Shown here one piece after another: positions 19,157 through 27,942 of a stretch of DNA of 64,000 nucleotides. The stretch covers positions 248,001 to 312,000 of the forward strand of contig NZ_QFYS01000001.1 in the NCBI RefSeq assembly GCF_003254525.1, given 5' to 3'. This stretch comes from Phenylobacterium kunshanense. Its GTDB lineage: Bacteria > Pseudomonadota > Alphaproteobacteria > Caulobacterales > Caulobacteraceae. Numbering within the stretch: position 1 is the first letter of the stretch; each line of letters opens with the position of its first letter. The position numbers and the translations under genes are program-made. The notes beneath the pieces were generated by a model, which saw only the letters and a list, made by a program, of their open reading frames with translations, made no database searches and was not told where the DNA came from.

Positions 19157-20737
19157 TCAGGCGGGGCGCAAGCGTGGCCGGGAAAGGTTAAGGTCCTCAT
19201 CATCGGCCGGGGCCGACCAGAAGGGGCGTGTGCGCCGATACGCCTTCAACGCGTCGTTGGCCGCGGTGAGCAGCTCTTCCTCACGTCGGCTGGCGCGGCC
19301 AAGCTCCAGGCCGGCGGCGAAGGCCAGTTCGCTGGAGCGCTTGCCCGCGGCCCGCGTGATCACGGCCTGCGCCACGGCGAGGTCGTTCAAGTCGCCCAGC
19401 CTGTCCTGGACCAGCTTGAGGGCGGCTGTGAAGCGTTGCCGTCGCTTCGGATGCTCGGGGAAAGCTTCCGCGAAGAAGGCGGTCGCATAGCGAAGCTTTT
19501 TCGCCTGTTTGCGCACGTCATGCCGGGCGTCGACGTCCAGCTTCGTGAACTTGTGCGAGCGACGACGCAGGCGATGATCCAGCCGATCCATGACGGGGGC
19601 CGCAAGAGCGGCGGCGGGCCCCTCCCTGAGGGTCTTTCGGCGACCGTCCGACGTCGCGCGCCAGGGACCGATTTCGATCCACTCCGCGAGGGTGAGGAGC
19701 AGCCTGCGGAATCGTTCCGAGCGCACCGCGGCCAGGGCGCGTTCGTAGGCCTCCGCCTGAGCGTGGCGCAGGGCGCGGAAGAGCGCAGCGCGGCCGGGGT
19801 TCTCCTCGATCTCGTCCTGATCGCGAGCCTTTTGTAGGAAGACGTCGATGTCGCGGGCTTCGGACAGCTCGGCGGCGAGCCAGCGGCTCTCTGCGCGGGC
19901 GACGTTGAGGCCTTCGGCATCCAGCATAGCCTTGAAGACCGACAACGCGGCGCGCAGGCGGCGTAGGCCGACCCTCAGCTGATGCAAGACGTCGGGATTG
20001 TGCGCGCGTTGTAGCAACCGGGCGTTGCCGGCGATCTGCACGAGGGCTTCCCGGGCGATGAGCTGGAAAGCCTCGCCACCGCTGGTTCTCGGCCCGACCG
20101 CTGTCTTCTGAGCGCGGAGCGCCGCCACCCCATCATGGCCCACGAGCCGATAGCCCCGCTCCGCCTTGCTCTCCAGCAGCAGGGTCAGGTCGGCTTCGTC
20201 CAGCAGGCGACGCGCCAGATCGAACAGGGCCTGCGGCGCGCCGCTCAGAAGCTCCAGCTCGAGCTCGCCGACCGGCTCGGTCCGACCGTCGGCGGTGATC
20301 AGCCCGGTATCGAAGCTGACCTCGATCCGCGTCTCGCCTTCGGACCAGATGTGGATCCTGCGCTCGACCTCGACGGTGAACGCGGGGGAGAGCTGCCCGT
20401 CACCCACGGTGGCGGGCGCTGGCGTCTCGGCCAGGGCCGTCAGGTCGAGGTCCGGACCCGCGACCGGGACTTCCCACTCGTTGCGTTCGAAGAGGGCGCC
20501 CGCGCCCCGGTGCTTGAGAGTCTGGATGTGCGCCTCGCCCTTGCGCCGCACCCGAAGGCTGAAGCCCCCATCACGCAAGGTGTGCCGGGCTGTGTCGAAA
20601 TAGATCGCGTGTAGTCTGGAGGTCTTGGCCTGGTCGGCGGGAAACAGCTCCCGCTCCAGCGCCTCCACGGCGCCGACGCCAAGCTGAAACTTGATTTCCA
20701 GCTCCGGGGCGGCCGTTGCTGGAGCGCGCGCGAGCAT
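19157..20737 (-). CDS. CYTH and CHAD domain protein (inorganic triphosphatase/polyphosphate-associated)
   Basis: 526 residues from the ATG at 20737 (a GTG at 20773 would add 12). The N-terminal CYTH domain starts with ELEIKFQL (the ExExK metal/phosphate signature) and includes the FDTARHTLRDGGFSLRVRRKG tunnel strands; CYTH enzymes hydrolyse tripolyphosphate. From about residue 240 a CHAD domain follows, rich in conserved His and basic residues (VLHQLRVGLRRLRAALSVFK, RHDVRKQAKKLRYATAFF). CHAD domains bind polyphosphate. It lies 20 bp upstream of ppk on the same strand, which fits a polyphosphate role. Confidence 0.9.
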   Translation of the reverse strand: MLARAPATAAPELEIKFQLGVGAVEALERELFPADQAKTSRLHAIYFDTARHTLRDGGFSLRVRRKGEAHIQTLKHRGAGALFERNEWEVPVAGPDLDLTALAETPAPATVGDGQLSPAFTVEVERRIHIWSEGETRIEVSFDTGLITADGRTEPVGELELELLSGAPQALFDLARRLLDEADLTLLLESKAERGYRLVGHDGVAALRAQKTAVGPRTSGGEAFQLIAREALVQIAGNARLLQRAHNPDVLHQLRVGLRRLRAALSVFKAMLDAEGLNVARAESRWLAAELSEARDIDVFLQKARDQDEIEENPGRAALFRALRHAQAEAYERALAAVRSERFRRLLLTLAEWIEIGPWRATSDGRRKTLREGPAAALAAPVMDRLDHRLRRRSHKFTKLDVDARHDVRKQAKKLRYATAFFAEAFPEHPKRRQRFTAALKLVQDRLGDLNDLAVAQAVITRAAGKRSSELAFAAGLELGRASRREEELLTAANDALKAYRRTRPFWSAPADDEDLNLSRPRLRPA

Positions 20738-20850
20738 CCTGGATGTCCGGCCGGACGTGGCCCGATGCGCCACGCGTCAGGACCACTGCCGGAAAACGAA
20801 TCGGTTTGTCTATCGCGCCGCCGAAGAATCTTGGCCGCACCGCCGGATTT

Positions 20851-21510
20851 TCAGTCGAGGGGCAGTCCGGCTTCAAGAATCTGGCGCGCCAGCACCCGCG
20901 TCACCGGCCGGAAGCCCTCGTCGCCGGCCTCGTCCAGGCGGCGGACGATTTCCTCGGCGTCGGGGATAGAGCGGCTCATCCGCGCCAGCAGATAGGGATA
21001 GACCGCTTCCGGCGGCCGGATGTTCCGTTCCCGGAAGAACCGCCGCAGGACACCTTCCAGCACCTGGTCGTCGGGAGGAGATATCTCTGCCACCGGCAGG
21101 GCGTTCAGCCGCGAGCGTAGGTCGGGCAGGGCCGTGGGCCAGGACGCGGGCAAGGTGCGCGCGGTGAGGAGCAGACCACCACCTTCGCGCCCGGCCAGAT
21201 TGATGAGGTGGAAGAGACTCTCGCTGGGCAGACCCTGGTCAGCGTCCTCGATCAGCACGTGACGGCCCATCGCCGACGTGAGGTCCGGCGCGGCGCGGTC
21301 GATGGTGACGGCGCCGGCCGTCTCGGCCCATGCCTTGGCCAGATGGGTCTTCCCCGCGCCCTTTGGGCCGACCAGGGTGAGGCAACCACCCGGCCAATTC
21401 GGCCAGCGGCGCACGGCTTCGAACGCTTCCGTATTGGACGGACCGCGAACGAAGTCGTCGAACGAGGGCAGGCTCTGCCGTCCCAGGCTCAGCCGAAGCT
21501 GTCGCGCCAT
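20851..21510 (-). CDS. hdaA: DnaA-like regulatory ATPase HdaA
   Basis: 219-residue AAA+ protein without the DNA-binding domain of DnaA. It begins MARQLRLSLGR, where QLRLSL is a sliding-clamp-binding motif. Next come Walker A GPKGAGKTH (about residue 47-55) and a Walker B-like VLIEDADQ. The protein ends in the helical lid (YPYLLARMSRSIPDAEEIVRRLD). In Caulobacter the homologue stimulates DnaA-ATP hydrolysis with the clamp and prevents over-initiation. The ATG at 21510 is chosen because it places the clamp motif at the N-terminus; upstream codons to 21642 overlap the bpt gene. Confidence 0.85.
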   Translation of the reverse strand: MARQLRLSLGRQSLPSFDDFVRGPSNTEAFEAVRRWPNWPGGCLTLVGPKGAGKTHLAKAWAETAGAVTIDRAAPDLTSAMGRHVLIEDADQGLPSESLFHLINLAGREGGGLLLTARTLPASWPTALPDLRSRLNALPVAEISPPDDQVLEGVLRRFFRERNIRPPEAVYPYLLARMSRSIPDAEEIVRRLDEAGDEGFRPVTRVLARQILEAGLPLD

Positions 21511-21595
21511 GGCGGATGTCGGACGGTTGATCTCACGCGTCCAACTTAGGCTTCGACGATCGCGTGCGCCACCTGCGTGGTGGAATGGTCCACAG

Positions 21596-22354
21596 TCAGT
21601 CGACGGGGGGAAGGTCTCGCGCAGAGGCGAGCATCCAGCCATCCGGCCGGAGCAGCTCGATGGGCGTGAAGCGCACCTTGTAGGCCATCTTGTCGGACCC
21701 GCGGACCCAATAGCCGAGGTAGACGTAGGGCAGGCTGGTGAGCGTGGCCTGACGGATGTGGTCCAGGATCACGAAGGAGCCCAGGCTCCGGCGCGTCGCT
21801 ACAGGGTCATAGAAACTGTATACGAGGGACAGGCCGTCATCCATCAGATCGACCAGCGCGCAGGCGACCAGATCGCCCGGCCCGCCATCCGCCGGCTTCA
21901 TGCGGTACTCGATGATGTGGGTCCGGACGGCCGTATCCTCGACCATCGCGACATAGTCCGGCCAGGTCATCTCGGCCATGCCACCGTCGGCGTGACGGGC
22001 GAGAAGGTAGCGGCGGAGCAGATCGAACTGCTCCATCGTCGCCTCGGCCTCCACCAGGGCGCCCTCGAGGTCGCCGTTTCGCGCCAGGGTCTTCCGTTCT
22101 GAACGTGAGAACACGTAGTCCGCCGCCGGAATGCGCGCCGACACGCAGGCCGAGCAGGCCTCGCACGCCGGCCGGTAGGCGATGTTCTGCGACCGGCGAA
22201 ACCCTACCTGTGTCAGGCTGTCGTTGACGACCGCGCCGTCGGACAGCGGGAGGTGGGCGAAGACTTTCCGCTCGAAGCGTTCGGGCAAGTACGGACACGG
22301 CGACGGCGCGGTGAGAAAGAACCGGAGCTGTCGGGTCGGAAAATGCTGCGTCAC
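21596..22354 (-). CDS. bpt: Aspartate/glutamate leucyltransferase
   Basis: 252-residue Bpt-type aminoacyl-tRNA-protein transferase, which adds Leu to proteins with N-terminal Asp or Glu, creating an N-degron for ClpS/ClpAP. Cysteine cluster [14 protein letters not shown] (about residues 63-76); the C-terminal catalytic block includes YSFYDP and [18 protein letters not shown]. Starts at GTG (22354), giving [15 protein letters not shown], the usual N-terminus. Upstream of hdaA on the same strand. Confidence 0.93.
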   Translation of the reverse strand: MTQHFPTRQLRFFLTAPSPCPYLPERFERKVFAHLPLSDGAVVNDSLTQVGFRRSQNIAYRPACEACSACVSARIPAADYVFSRSERKTLARNGDLEGALVEAEATMEQFDLLRRYLLARHADGGMAEMTWPDYVAMVEDTAVRTHIIEYRMKPADGGPGDLVACALVDLMDDGLSLVYSFYDPVATRRSLGSFVILDHIRQATLTSLPYVYLGYWVRGSDKMAYKVRFTPIELLRPDGWMLASARDLPPVD

Positions 22355-22428
22355 GGAGCTGCGTTCGCCTTCGAAGCCAAGCGCTTGATCCGATTAGGCG
22401 TCATGCCGGCCCTCCGCGCAAGCGCCCG

Positions 22429-23334
22429 CTAGAGACCCGGGTCCGCCGGAAGGACCGGCGCCTCCCGCAACAACACGATGGCGATGCGGCGGTTTCCAGG
22501 CAGCATGGGGTCGTCCGGGTAGAGCGGCTCGGACGCCGCCTTGCCGGACACCTGATAGACGCGGTCCCGGTCGACTCCGGCGCCGGCCAGCACCTTGCGG
22601 GAATTGTCAGCCCGAGCCGCGGACAGGGCCCAATCGGTCTCGGGTTTGACCCCGCCGGCGCTGGCGCTGGTGTGGCCATAGATGCTGATGCGGTTGGGCA
22701 GCTGATTGATGATCTTCGAAATCGCCCTCAGCAGCAGCTTGGCGCGCTCGTTCGGCTGCGAGGCGCCTTGGTTGAACATCGAGCGGCCTTCCTGGTCGAC
22801 GAGCTGGATGCGCAGCCCCTCGGGCGTCTCGTCGATGATGATGTTCTTCGACAGCTCGGCCAACTCGGGCATGTCCTGCAGCGCCTGGCGCAGCGACTGG
22901 GCCGCTGAGGCGAAGGCCGCGGCCTCGCGCCTCGCGGCGGCCTGATCCTCGGCCGCGGCGGCCGCCTGCTCCGGCGTCATGGGCTTGGCGCCGTCGGCGG
23001 ACTCGCCGTCGTTCGGGTTGCGGGATGAGGGCGCCAGCTCCTCGATCACATCGCTGGAGCCCGAGGCCTTTGCGCCATCGTTGCCGAGCGCGGTCCCCGC
23101 GAGGATGCCGCCGGCGCCGGAGGAGGTCTGCGAGACACTCGCCGGAGCGAAATAGTCGGCGATGCCGCGCTTCTGTTCGGGGCTGGTGGTGTTGATGAGC
23201 CACATCAGCAGGAAGAAGGCCATCATGGCCGTCACGAAGTCGGCGTAGGCTACCTTCCAGGCGCCGCCGTGGTGACCCCCGCCGCCGCCCTTCTTGATCT
23301 TCTTGATGATGATCGGCTGCTCGCCCACAGCCAT
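22429..23334 (-). CDS. motB: Flagellar motor stator protein MotB
   Basis: 301 residues. The basic N-terminus IIIKKIKKGGGGGHHGGAWKVAYADFVTAMMAFFLLMWLI holds a single membrane helix with the proton-carrying Asp (about residue 33). A linker/plug region follows. A C-terminal OmpA-like peptidoglycan-binding domain spans about 185-295 (ISIYGHTSAS, LSAARADNSRKVLAGAGVD). MotB pairs with MotA to make the torque-generating stator. motA is not adjacent, as in Caulobacter. ATG at 23334; divergent from a GNAT gene. Confidence 0.94.
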   Translation of the reverse strand: MAVGEQPIIIKKIKKGGGGGHHGGAWKVAYADFVTAMMAFFLLMWLINTTSPEQKRGIADYFAPASVSQTSSGAGGILAGTALGNDGAKASGSSDVIEELAPSSRNPNDGESADGAKPMTPEQAAAAAEDQAAARREAAAFASAAQSLRQALQDMPELAELSKNIIIDETPEGLRIQLVDQEGRSMFNQGASQPNERAKLLLRAISKIINQLPNRISIYGHTSASAGGVKPETDWALSAARADNSRKVLAGAGVDRDRVYQVSGKAASEPLYPDDPMLPGNRRIAIVLLREAPVLPADPGL

Positions 23335-23421
23335 GGTTCACCCGCCTTAACGCTGTTTCGCGGGCAAAGTCGGCGACGCACGTTAAGATGACGTTTCGCG
23401 ATCCTTGCGGAGGGCGTTCGA

Positions 23422-23931
23422 GTGCGCGTGGTTCTTGAGACGGAACGGCTGATTCTTCGTGAGGTCGAGGCGGCGGACGCGCCCTTCGTGCTGGAACTGC
23501 TGAACTCGCCCGGCTTCCTCGAGAACATCGGCGATCGGGGCGTGCGCAGCGAGGATGAGGCGCGCGACTACATCGAGGAGCGGATGCTGGCCAGCTACCT
23601 GGAGCACGGATTCGGCATGTGGGTGGCGGTGCGGAAGTCGGACGGCGCCGCCGTCGGGCTGGCCGGGCTCGTCAAGCGCGACGGGCTGGACACGCCCGAC
23701 GTCGGCTACGCCTTCCTGCCGAAGGCCTGGGGTCAGGGCTTCGCCCAGGAGGCGGCGGCGGCCGTGCTTCGGCACGCGACGGATGTCCTGGGGATTCCGA
23801 AGCTGGCGGCGATCACGACGCTCGAGAACTTCGCTTCGATGGCGGTGCTCAGGAAGATCGGCTTCACCTACCAGGGCACGATCCAGCTTCCGGGGATCGA
23901 CAGAGAAAGCACCTACTTCACCGCGCCATGA
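23422..23931 (+). CDS. GNAT-family N-acetyltransferase (RimJ/RimL-like)
   Basis: 169 residues with the pattern of RimJ/RimL-like acetyltransferases: LETERLILREVEAADAPFVLELL at the N-terminus, then the acetyl-CoA-binding loop GYAFLPKAWGQGFAQEAAAAVLRHA (motif A) and ENFASMAVLRKIGF (motif B). Substrate, whether protein N-terminus or small amine, cannot be told. GTG start at 23422 (MRVVLETERL). The stop overlaps the following hydrolase start by 4 bp (ATGA), so they are co-translated. Confidence 0.88.
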   Translation: MRVVLETERLILREVEAADAPFVLELLNSPGFLENIGDRGVRSEDEARDYIEERMLASYLEHGFGMWVAVRKSDGAAVGLAGLVKRDGLDTPDVGYAFLPKAWGQGFAQEAAAAVLRHATDVLGIPKLAAITTLENFASMAVLRKIGFTYQGTIQLPGIDRESTYFTAP

Positions 23932-24797
23932 ACATCACGACCCACACCATCGAAGCCAACGGCTTCCGCTTCGCCGTGGACGAGGCCGGGGAGGGCGACC
24001 ACCTGGCGCTCTGTCTGCATGGCTTTCCCGAAAGCCGCTTCTCCTGGCGGTTCCAACTGCCGCTTCTGGCGGAGCTGGGCTACCGGGCCTGGGCGCCTGA
24101 CCTCAGGGGCTATGGCGAGACCGAGCCGAAGCCGCAAGACGTGGCCAGCTATCGCGTCGAACGGCTGATGGAGGACGTGGCGTCACTCATCGACGCCAGC
24201 GGGGCCAAGACGGTCACCCTGCTGGCCCACGACTGGGGCGCGGGCGTGGGCTGGACCTTCGCCATCAATCGCATTCGGCCGCTGGATCGGCTGGTGATCA
24301 TGAACCTGCCACACCCGGCGGTGATGCAAGCGAACCTCCGCCGCAACTGGGCGCAGCTCAAGCGGTCCTGGTACATGTTCTTCTTCCAGCTCCCGGCGAT
24401 CCCCGAGCGGGCGCTGACGCGGAACGACGCGCAAGGAATCCGTCGCGCCTTCTTCGACATGGCGGTCGACAAGAGCAACTTCGGCCCCGAGGTGCTCGAC
24501 CGCTATGCGCGGGACGCTCAGCGGCCAGGCGCGATGCGGGCGATGATCAACTGGTACCGAGCCGCTTTCCGCACGCCGGGCAAGCTCGCGGGCCCGTTTC
24601 CGGTGCTCGAGACGCCGACGCTCGTCATCTGGGGCGAGCAGGACAGTGCGCTCGGCGTGGAACTTCTGGACGGGACCGATGCGTACGTTCGCAACCTGAC
24701 CATCGAGCGCCTGCCGGGCGTGTCGCATTGGGTCCAGCAGGAGGCGCCCGAGAAGGTCAATGCGATCCTGAAGTCCTGGCTTCCCCGGGCAGGGTAG
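23928..24797 (+). CDS. Alpha/beta hydrolase, epoxide hydrolase-like
   Basis: 289-residue alpha/beta hydrolase of the epoxide hydrolase/haloalkane dehalogenase group. HGFPES (oxyanion region, about residues 29-34) and nucleophile elbow AHDWGAG with Asp near residue 99. An acid residue near LVIWGEQDSAL and the late His in GVSHWVQQEAPE complete a triad. A cap domain with several Tyr/Trp residues lies between. The start at 23928 overlaps the acetyltransferase stop by 4 bp; longer upstream reading is only the shadow of that gene. Physiological substrate unknown. Confidence 0.85.
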   Translation: MNITTHTIEANGFRFAVDEAGEGDHLALCLHGFPESRFSWRFQLPLLAELGYRAWAPDLRGYGETEPKPQDVASYRVERLMEDVASLIDASGAKTVTLLAHDWGAGVGWTFAINRIRPLDRLVIMNLPHPAVMQANLRRNWAQLKRSWYMFFFQLPAIPERALTRNDAQGIRRAFFDMAVDKSNFGPEVLDRYARDAQRPGAMRAMINWYRAAFRTPGKLAGPFPVLETPTLVIWGEQDSALGVELLDGTDAYVRNLTIERLPGVSHWVQQEAPEKVNAILKSWLPRAG

Positions 24798-24844
24798 ACA
24801 GGCGCACCGATCGGCCGTTCCATCCCATCCGGGAGGACGAACAG

Positions 24845-25540
24845 ATGGCGACGGCCACGACTTTCGAGGGGGATGGGGCTCAGCGCTCACGCCGGCCTGA
24901 CTGGAAGCGAGCCCGGGCCGCGGCGCGCATCCTGAGGCGTGACCCGAACCGGACCGAAAAGGCCTTCGAGGTCATCCAGGCGCTGGACCCGGATCGCAAC
25001 GAGCGGGGCTTTGCCCGGCTTGTCGCCCAACCCGCGGGGCGGGCGCTCTACGAACGCCGGCCGGACCTGATGGCGGCCCTGCAGGATCGTGCGGTCCTGG
25101 AGCGACTGCCGGCAGGCAGTTTCGGGCGCGCGTTCCTGGACCATATCGATCGGTTCAGGTTGTCTCCGACCAAGCTCGTTGAGATGGGGAGGGCGGCGCG
25201 CGGCGGCCAGCCGCCGGAGGAAGGGCCCGCATGGTTCGCGGAGCGGCACATCCTGATCCACGACCTGCGACATGTCCTGACCGGCTATGCCGCCGATCCG
25301 CGCGGCGAGACCCTGCTCCTGTGGTGGAGCCACGGCCACGACGGCGGACGGTCGAACCGCCTCCTGATGGTCTCCTCGCTGCAGGCGCGGCTCCGCGATG
25401 AGGGGCTGGGCTTCGTGCTGGATTGCCTCAAGGCGTGGTGGCGGGGACGGCGGGCGAACCGGCTGGAGGTCCTACCGTTTGAAGACCTGCTCCCGAAGCC
25501 GCTCGGAGACGTCAGGCGCCTTGCGGGGGTGAAGGGTTAG
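24845..25540 (+). CDS. COQ4-family protein (ubiquinone biosynthesis)
   Basis: 231 residues from the ATG at 24845, preceded by GGGAGGA. The diagnostic metal site HDxxHx11E is exact: HDLRHVLTGYAADPRGE (about residues 140-156). The C-terminus has a basic WWRGRRANRL stretch. COQ4 proteins take part in C1 processing of the ubiquinone head group and in organising the CoQ complex in eukaryotes. Bacterial homologues are often multiple, so this may be either the CoQ enzyme or a paralogue. No other ubi gene is adjacent. The stop overlaps the convergent Nudix gene by 4 bp. Confidence 0.8.
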   Translation: MATATTFEGDGAQRSRRPDWKRARAAARILRRDPNRTEKAFEVIQALDPDRNERGFARLVAQPAGRALYERRPDLMAALQDRAVLERLPAGSFGRAFLDHIDRFRLSPTKLVEMGRAARGGQPPEEGPAWFAERHILIHDLRHVLTGYAADPRGETLLLWWSHGHDGGRSNRLLMVSSLQARLRDEGLGFVLDCLKAWWRGRRANRLEVLPFEDLLPKPLGDVRRLAGVKG

Positions 25541-25920
25541 CCCGCCAGGCGGGGCAGGATCTGGCCTAGCAGCAGGGGCGCCAGGGGCGTATCGCCTGGC
25601 GACGTCGGGTCGATCCAGCGCATCGCCTCGATCTCAGCCTGAATCTCAATTTCGCCTTCGATACCAACGATGTAGGCGTGGGATCTCACCGTCGCGTCAG
25701 GTTCGTTGGCCGCCGGCGCTTCGAAACGGCCCAGCAGATCCGCTCGGACCAGCCGGACGCCAAGCTCTTCGCGAAGCTCCCGCTCAAGCGCCGTCAGGTC
25801 GTCCTCGCCCGGCTCGCGCTTTCCGCCAGGCAGCATGAAGCGGGACGTCGCACGTTTCCTCACGGTGAGCACACGGCCCGCCGGATCGCGGATGACAGCG
25901 CCGACCACGTCGACGATCAT
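25537..25920 (-). CDS. Nudix hydrolase
   Basis: 127 residues from the ATG at 25920 (a GTG six codons earlier is possible). The Nudix box GX5EX7REUXEEXGU is complete: GKREPGEDDLTALERELREELGV (the G to V run, about residues 32-54). The fold is MutT-like, with DVVGAVIRDPAGRVLTVRKR as first strands. It hydrolyses a nucleoside diphosphate linked to another moiety; the substrate is not predictable. A GGAAGG ribosome-binding site precedes the ATG by about 10 bases. Divergent from the SMP-30 gene. Confidence 0.9.
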   Translation of the reverse strand: MIVDVVGAVIRDPAGRVLTVRKRATSRFMLPGGKREPGEDDLTALERELREELGVRLVRADLLGRFEAPAANEPDATVRSHAYIVGIEGEIEIQAEIEAMRWIDPTSPGDTPLAPLLLGQILPRLAG

Positions 25921-25952
25921 CGCGCCAAGACCTTCCACAGAAAGGCGAGCGC

Positions 25953-26831
25953 ATGGGACGGACGACGCGGATCCTCACCGAGGGCATCTATTTCGGCGAG
26001 GGGCCGCGCTGGCGTGACGGCCGGCTGTGGTTCAGCGACTTCTACGCCCATGCGGTGAAGTCCGTGTCGCTGGCCGGCGACCTGCGCACCGAGGTCGAGA
26101 TCGACGACCAGCCCTCAGGCCTGGGCTGGATGCCCGACGGGTCGCTGCTGATCGTCGCCCAGATCAAGCGCCAGCTCCTGCGGCGGTTTCCAGACGGCCG
26201 GATCGCCGTCCATGCGGAACTCGGCCACATCGCCGACTTCCACTGCAACGACATGGTCGTCGATTCCCGCGGCGGGGCCTATGTGGGCAACTTCGGCTTC
26301 GACCTGGACGCCGCGATCCACGCGCGGGGCGTCGAGAGCGTCATCGCCGACCATCCGACGGTGAAGCTGGCCTATGTCTCGCCGACGGGGGACACACGGG
26401 TCGCGGCCGAAGACCTGCACTTCCCTAACGGCCCGGTGATCACGCCAGACGGCAGGACCCTGATCCTCGGCGAAACCCTGGGCGGCGTGCTGACGGCCTT
26501 CGACATCGGCGCTGACGGCGCCCTCTCGAACCGGCGGGTGTGGGCGCAGACCTGGCCGCGGGTTCCGGACGGCATCGCCCTGGACGCCGAGGGCGCCATC
26601 TGGATCGCCAACCCGATCGCTCCGGAGTGCGCCCGGATCGCCGAGGGCGGCGAGGTGCTGGAGGTGGTCGAGACCGGCCAGCCCTGCTTCGCCTGCATGT
26701 TGGGCGGCGACGACGGCCGCACGCTGTTCATGCTCACCGCCGCCAGCTCGGACCACGAGGCCGCGGCCGCGAAGCAGACTGGCCGCATCCTGGTCACCGA
26801 GGTGGACAGCCCGCGGTCGGGACGTCCCTAG
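25953..26831 (+). CDS. SMP-30/gluconolactonase family lactonase
   Basis: 292-residue six-bladed beta-propeller of the SMP-30/Gnl/LRE family, which hydrolyses sugar or other lactones with a divalent metal. The expected metal ligands are present: Glu in YFGEGPRW (about residue 16), Asn in FHCNDMVVD (about 99) and FPNGPVITPDG, and Asp in VPDGIALDAEG (about 206). No signal peptide. The substrate cannot be told and no sugar dehydrogenase is adjacent. The stop overlaps the convergent hemB stop by 4 bp. Confidence 0.88.
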   Translation: MGRTTRILTEGIYFGEGPRWRDGRLWFSDFYAHAVKSVSLAGDLRTEVEIDDQPSGLGWMPDGSLLIVAQIKRQLLRRFPDGRIAVHAELGHIADFHCNDMVVDSRGGAYVGNFGFDLDAAIHARGVESVIADHPTVKLAYVSPTGDTRVAAEDLHFPNGPVITPDGRTLILGETLGGVLTAFDIGADGALSNRRVWAQTWPRVPDGIALDAEGAIWIANPIAPECARIAEGGEVLEVVETGQPCFACMLGGDDGRTLFMLTAASSDHEAAAAKQTGRILVTEVDSPRSGRP

Positions 26832-27844
26832 GCCCCCAGCAGCCGCGCGGCGCGGGGCGCGAAGTAGGTGATGACCCCTGCGGCGCCCGCACGCTTGAAG
26901 GCGCCCAGGCTCTCCAGGATCGAGCGCTCCTCGTCCAGCCAGCCGTTCTGGGCGGCGGCCATGATCATGGCGTACTCGCCCGAGACCTGGAACGCGAAGG
27001 TCGGCACGTTGAAGGCGTCGACCACCTGCCGGACGATGTCGAGGTAGGGCATCCCCGGCTTGACCATGACCATGTCGGCGCCTTCGGCGATGTCGAGGGC
27101 CACCTCGCGCAGGGCCTCGGCGTGGTTGGCCGAGTCCATTTGATAGGTCTTCTTGTCGCCCGGGTTGTCGACGCTGCCCGTCCCGAGCTTTCCGGAGCCG
27201 ATGGCCTCGCGATAGGGACCATAGAAGGCCGAGGCGTACTTGGCCGCATAGGACATGATCATCACGTCCTGCAGGCCCTCGGCCTCCAGCGCCGAGCGCA
27301 GGGCGCCGCAGCGGCCGTCCATCATGTCCGAGGGGGCGAGGATGTCGCAGCCGGCCTTGGCCTGGACCAGCGCCTGGGCCACCAGAGCCTCGATCGTGGC
27401 GTCGTTGACGATACGGCCGTTCTCCAGCAGGCCGTCATGGCCATGGTCGGTGAAGGGGTCGAGCGCGACGTCGCACATGATCCCGACCTCGGGCGCGGCG
27501 TCCTTCATGGCCTTCACGGCCCGGCAGACAACGCCGTCCGGATCGGCCGCCAGCTTGCCGGTGGCGTCCTTCTTCGACCCGTCGATGTGCGGGAAGACGG
27601 CGATGGCCGGAATACCCAGGGCTTTTGCTTCCTTGGCGGCCGCGGCGGCGTCCTTCACCGACAACCGGGAGACGCCGGGCATGGAGCCCACCGGGATCTG
27701 GCCCTCGCCCTCGTGGACCACCATCGACCAGATGAGGTCGTTCGGCGTCAGCACCGTCTCGCGCACCAGGCGTCGGACCCAGTCGGCCTGGCGCAGGCGA
27801 CGGAGGCGCAGGGCGGGGTAGGCGGCGAGGGGGGCTTTGCTCAT
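26828..27844 (-). CDS. hemB: Delta-aminolevulinic acid dehydratase (porphobilinogen synthase)
   Basis: 338-residue enzyme that condenses two 5-aminolevulinate molecules to porphobilinogen. Both active-site lysines are in place: the one in YAAKYASAFYGPYREA (about 205) and the Schiff-base lysine in VMVKPGMPYLD (about 260). The metal region reads MCDVALDPFTDHGHDG, with Asp in place of the Cys residues of zinc enzymes, so this is the magnesium-type form usual in alphaproteobacteria. hemA lies 3.4 kb away on the other strand, separated by the valine operon. Confidence 0.96.
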   Translation of the reverse strand: MSKAPLAAYPALRLRRLRQADWVRRLVRETVLTPNDLIWSMVVHEGEGQIPVGSMPGVSRLSVKDAAAAAKEAKALGIPAIAVFPHIDGSKKDATGKLAADPDGVVCRAVKAMKDAAPEVGIMCDVALDPFTDHGHDGLLENGRIVNDATIEALVAQALVQAKAGCDILAPSDMMDGRCGALRSALEAEGLQDVMIMSYAAKYASAFYGPYREAIGSGKLGTGSVDNPGDKKTYQMDSANHAEALREVALDIAEGADMVMVKPGMPYLDIVRQVVDAFNVPTFAFQVSGEYAMIMAAAQNGWLDEERSILESLGAFKRAGAAGVITYFAPRAARLLGA

Positions 27845-27942
27845 GGCCCGGGGGTTTGGACCCGCGGGGGTCGGGCTGGCAAGGGGCGCCGGCGCCGTCG
27901 CGGCAGATTGACAGTCCGGGCGGTCCGCGCGACGTCCCCGCC

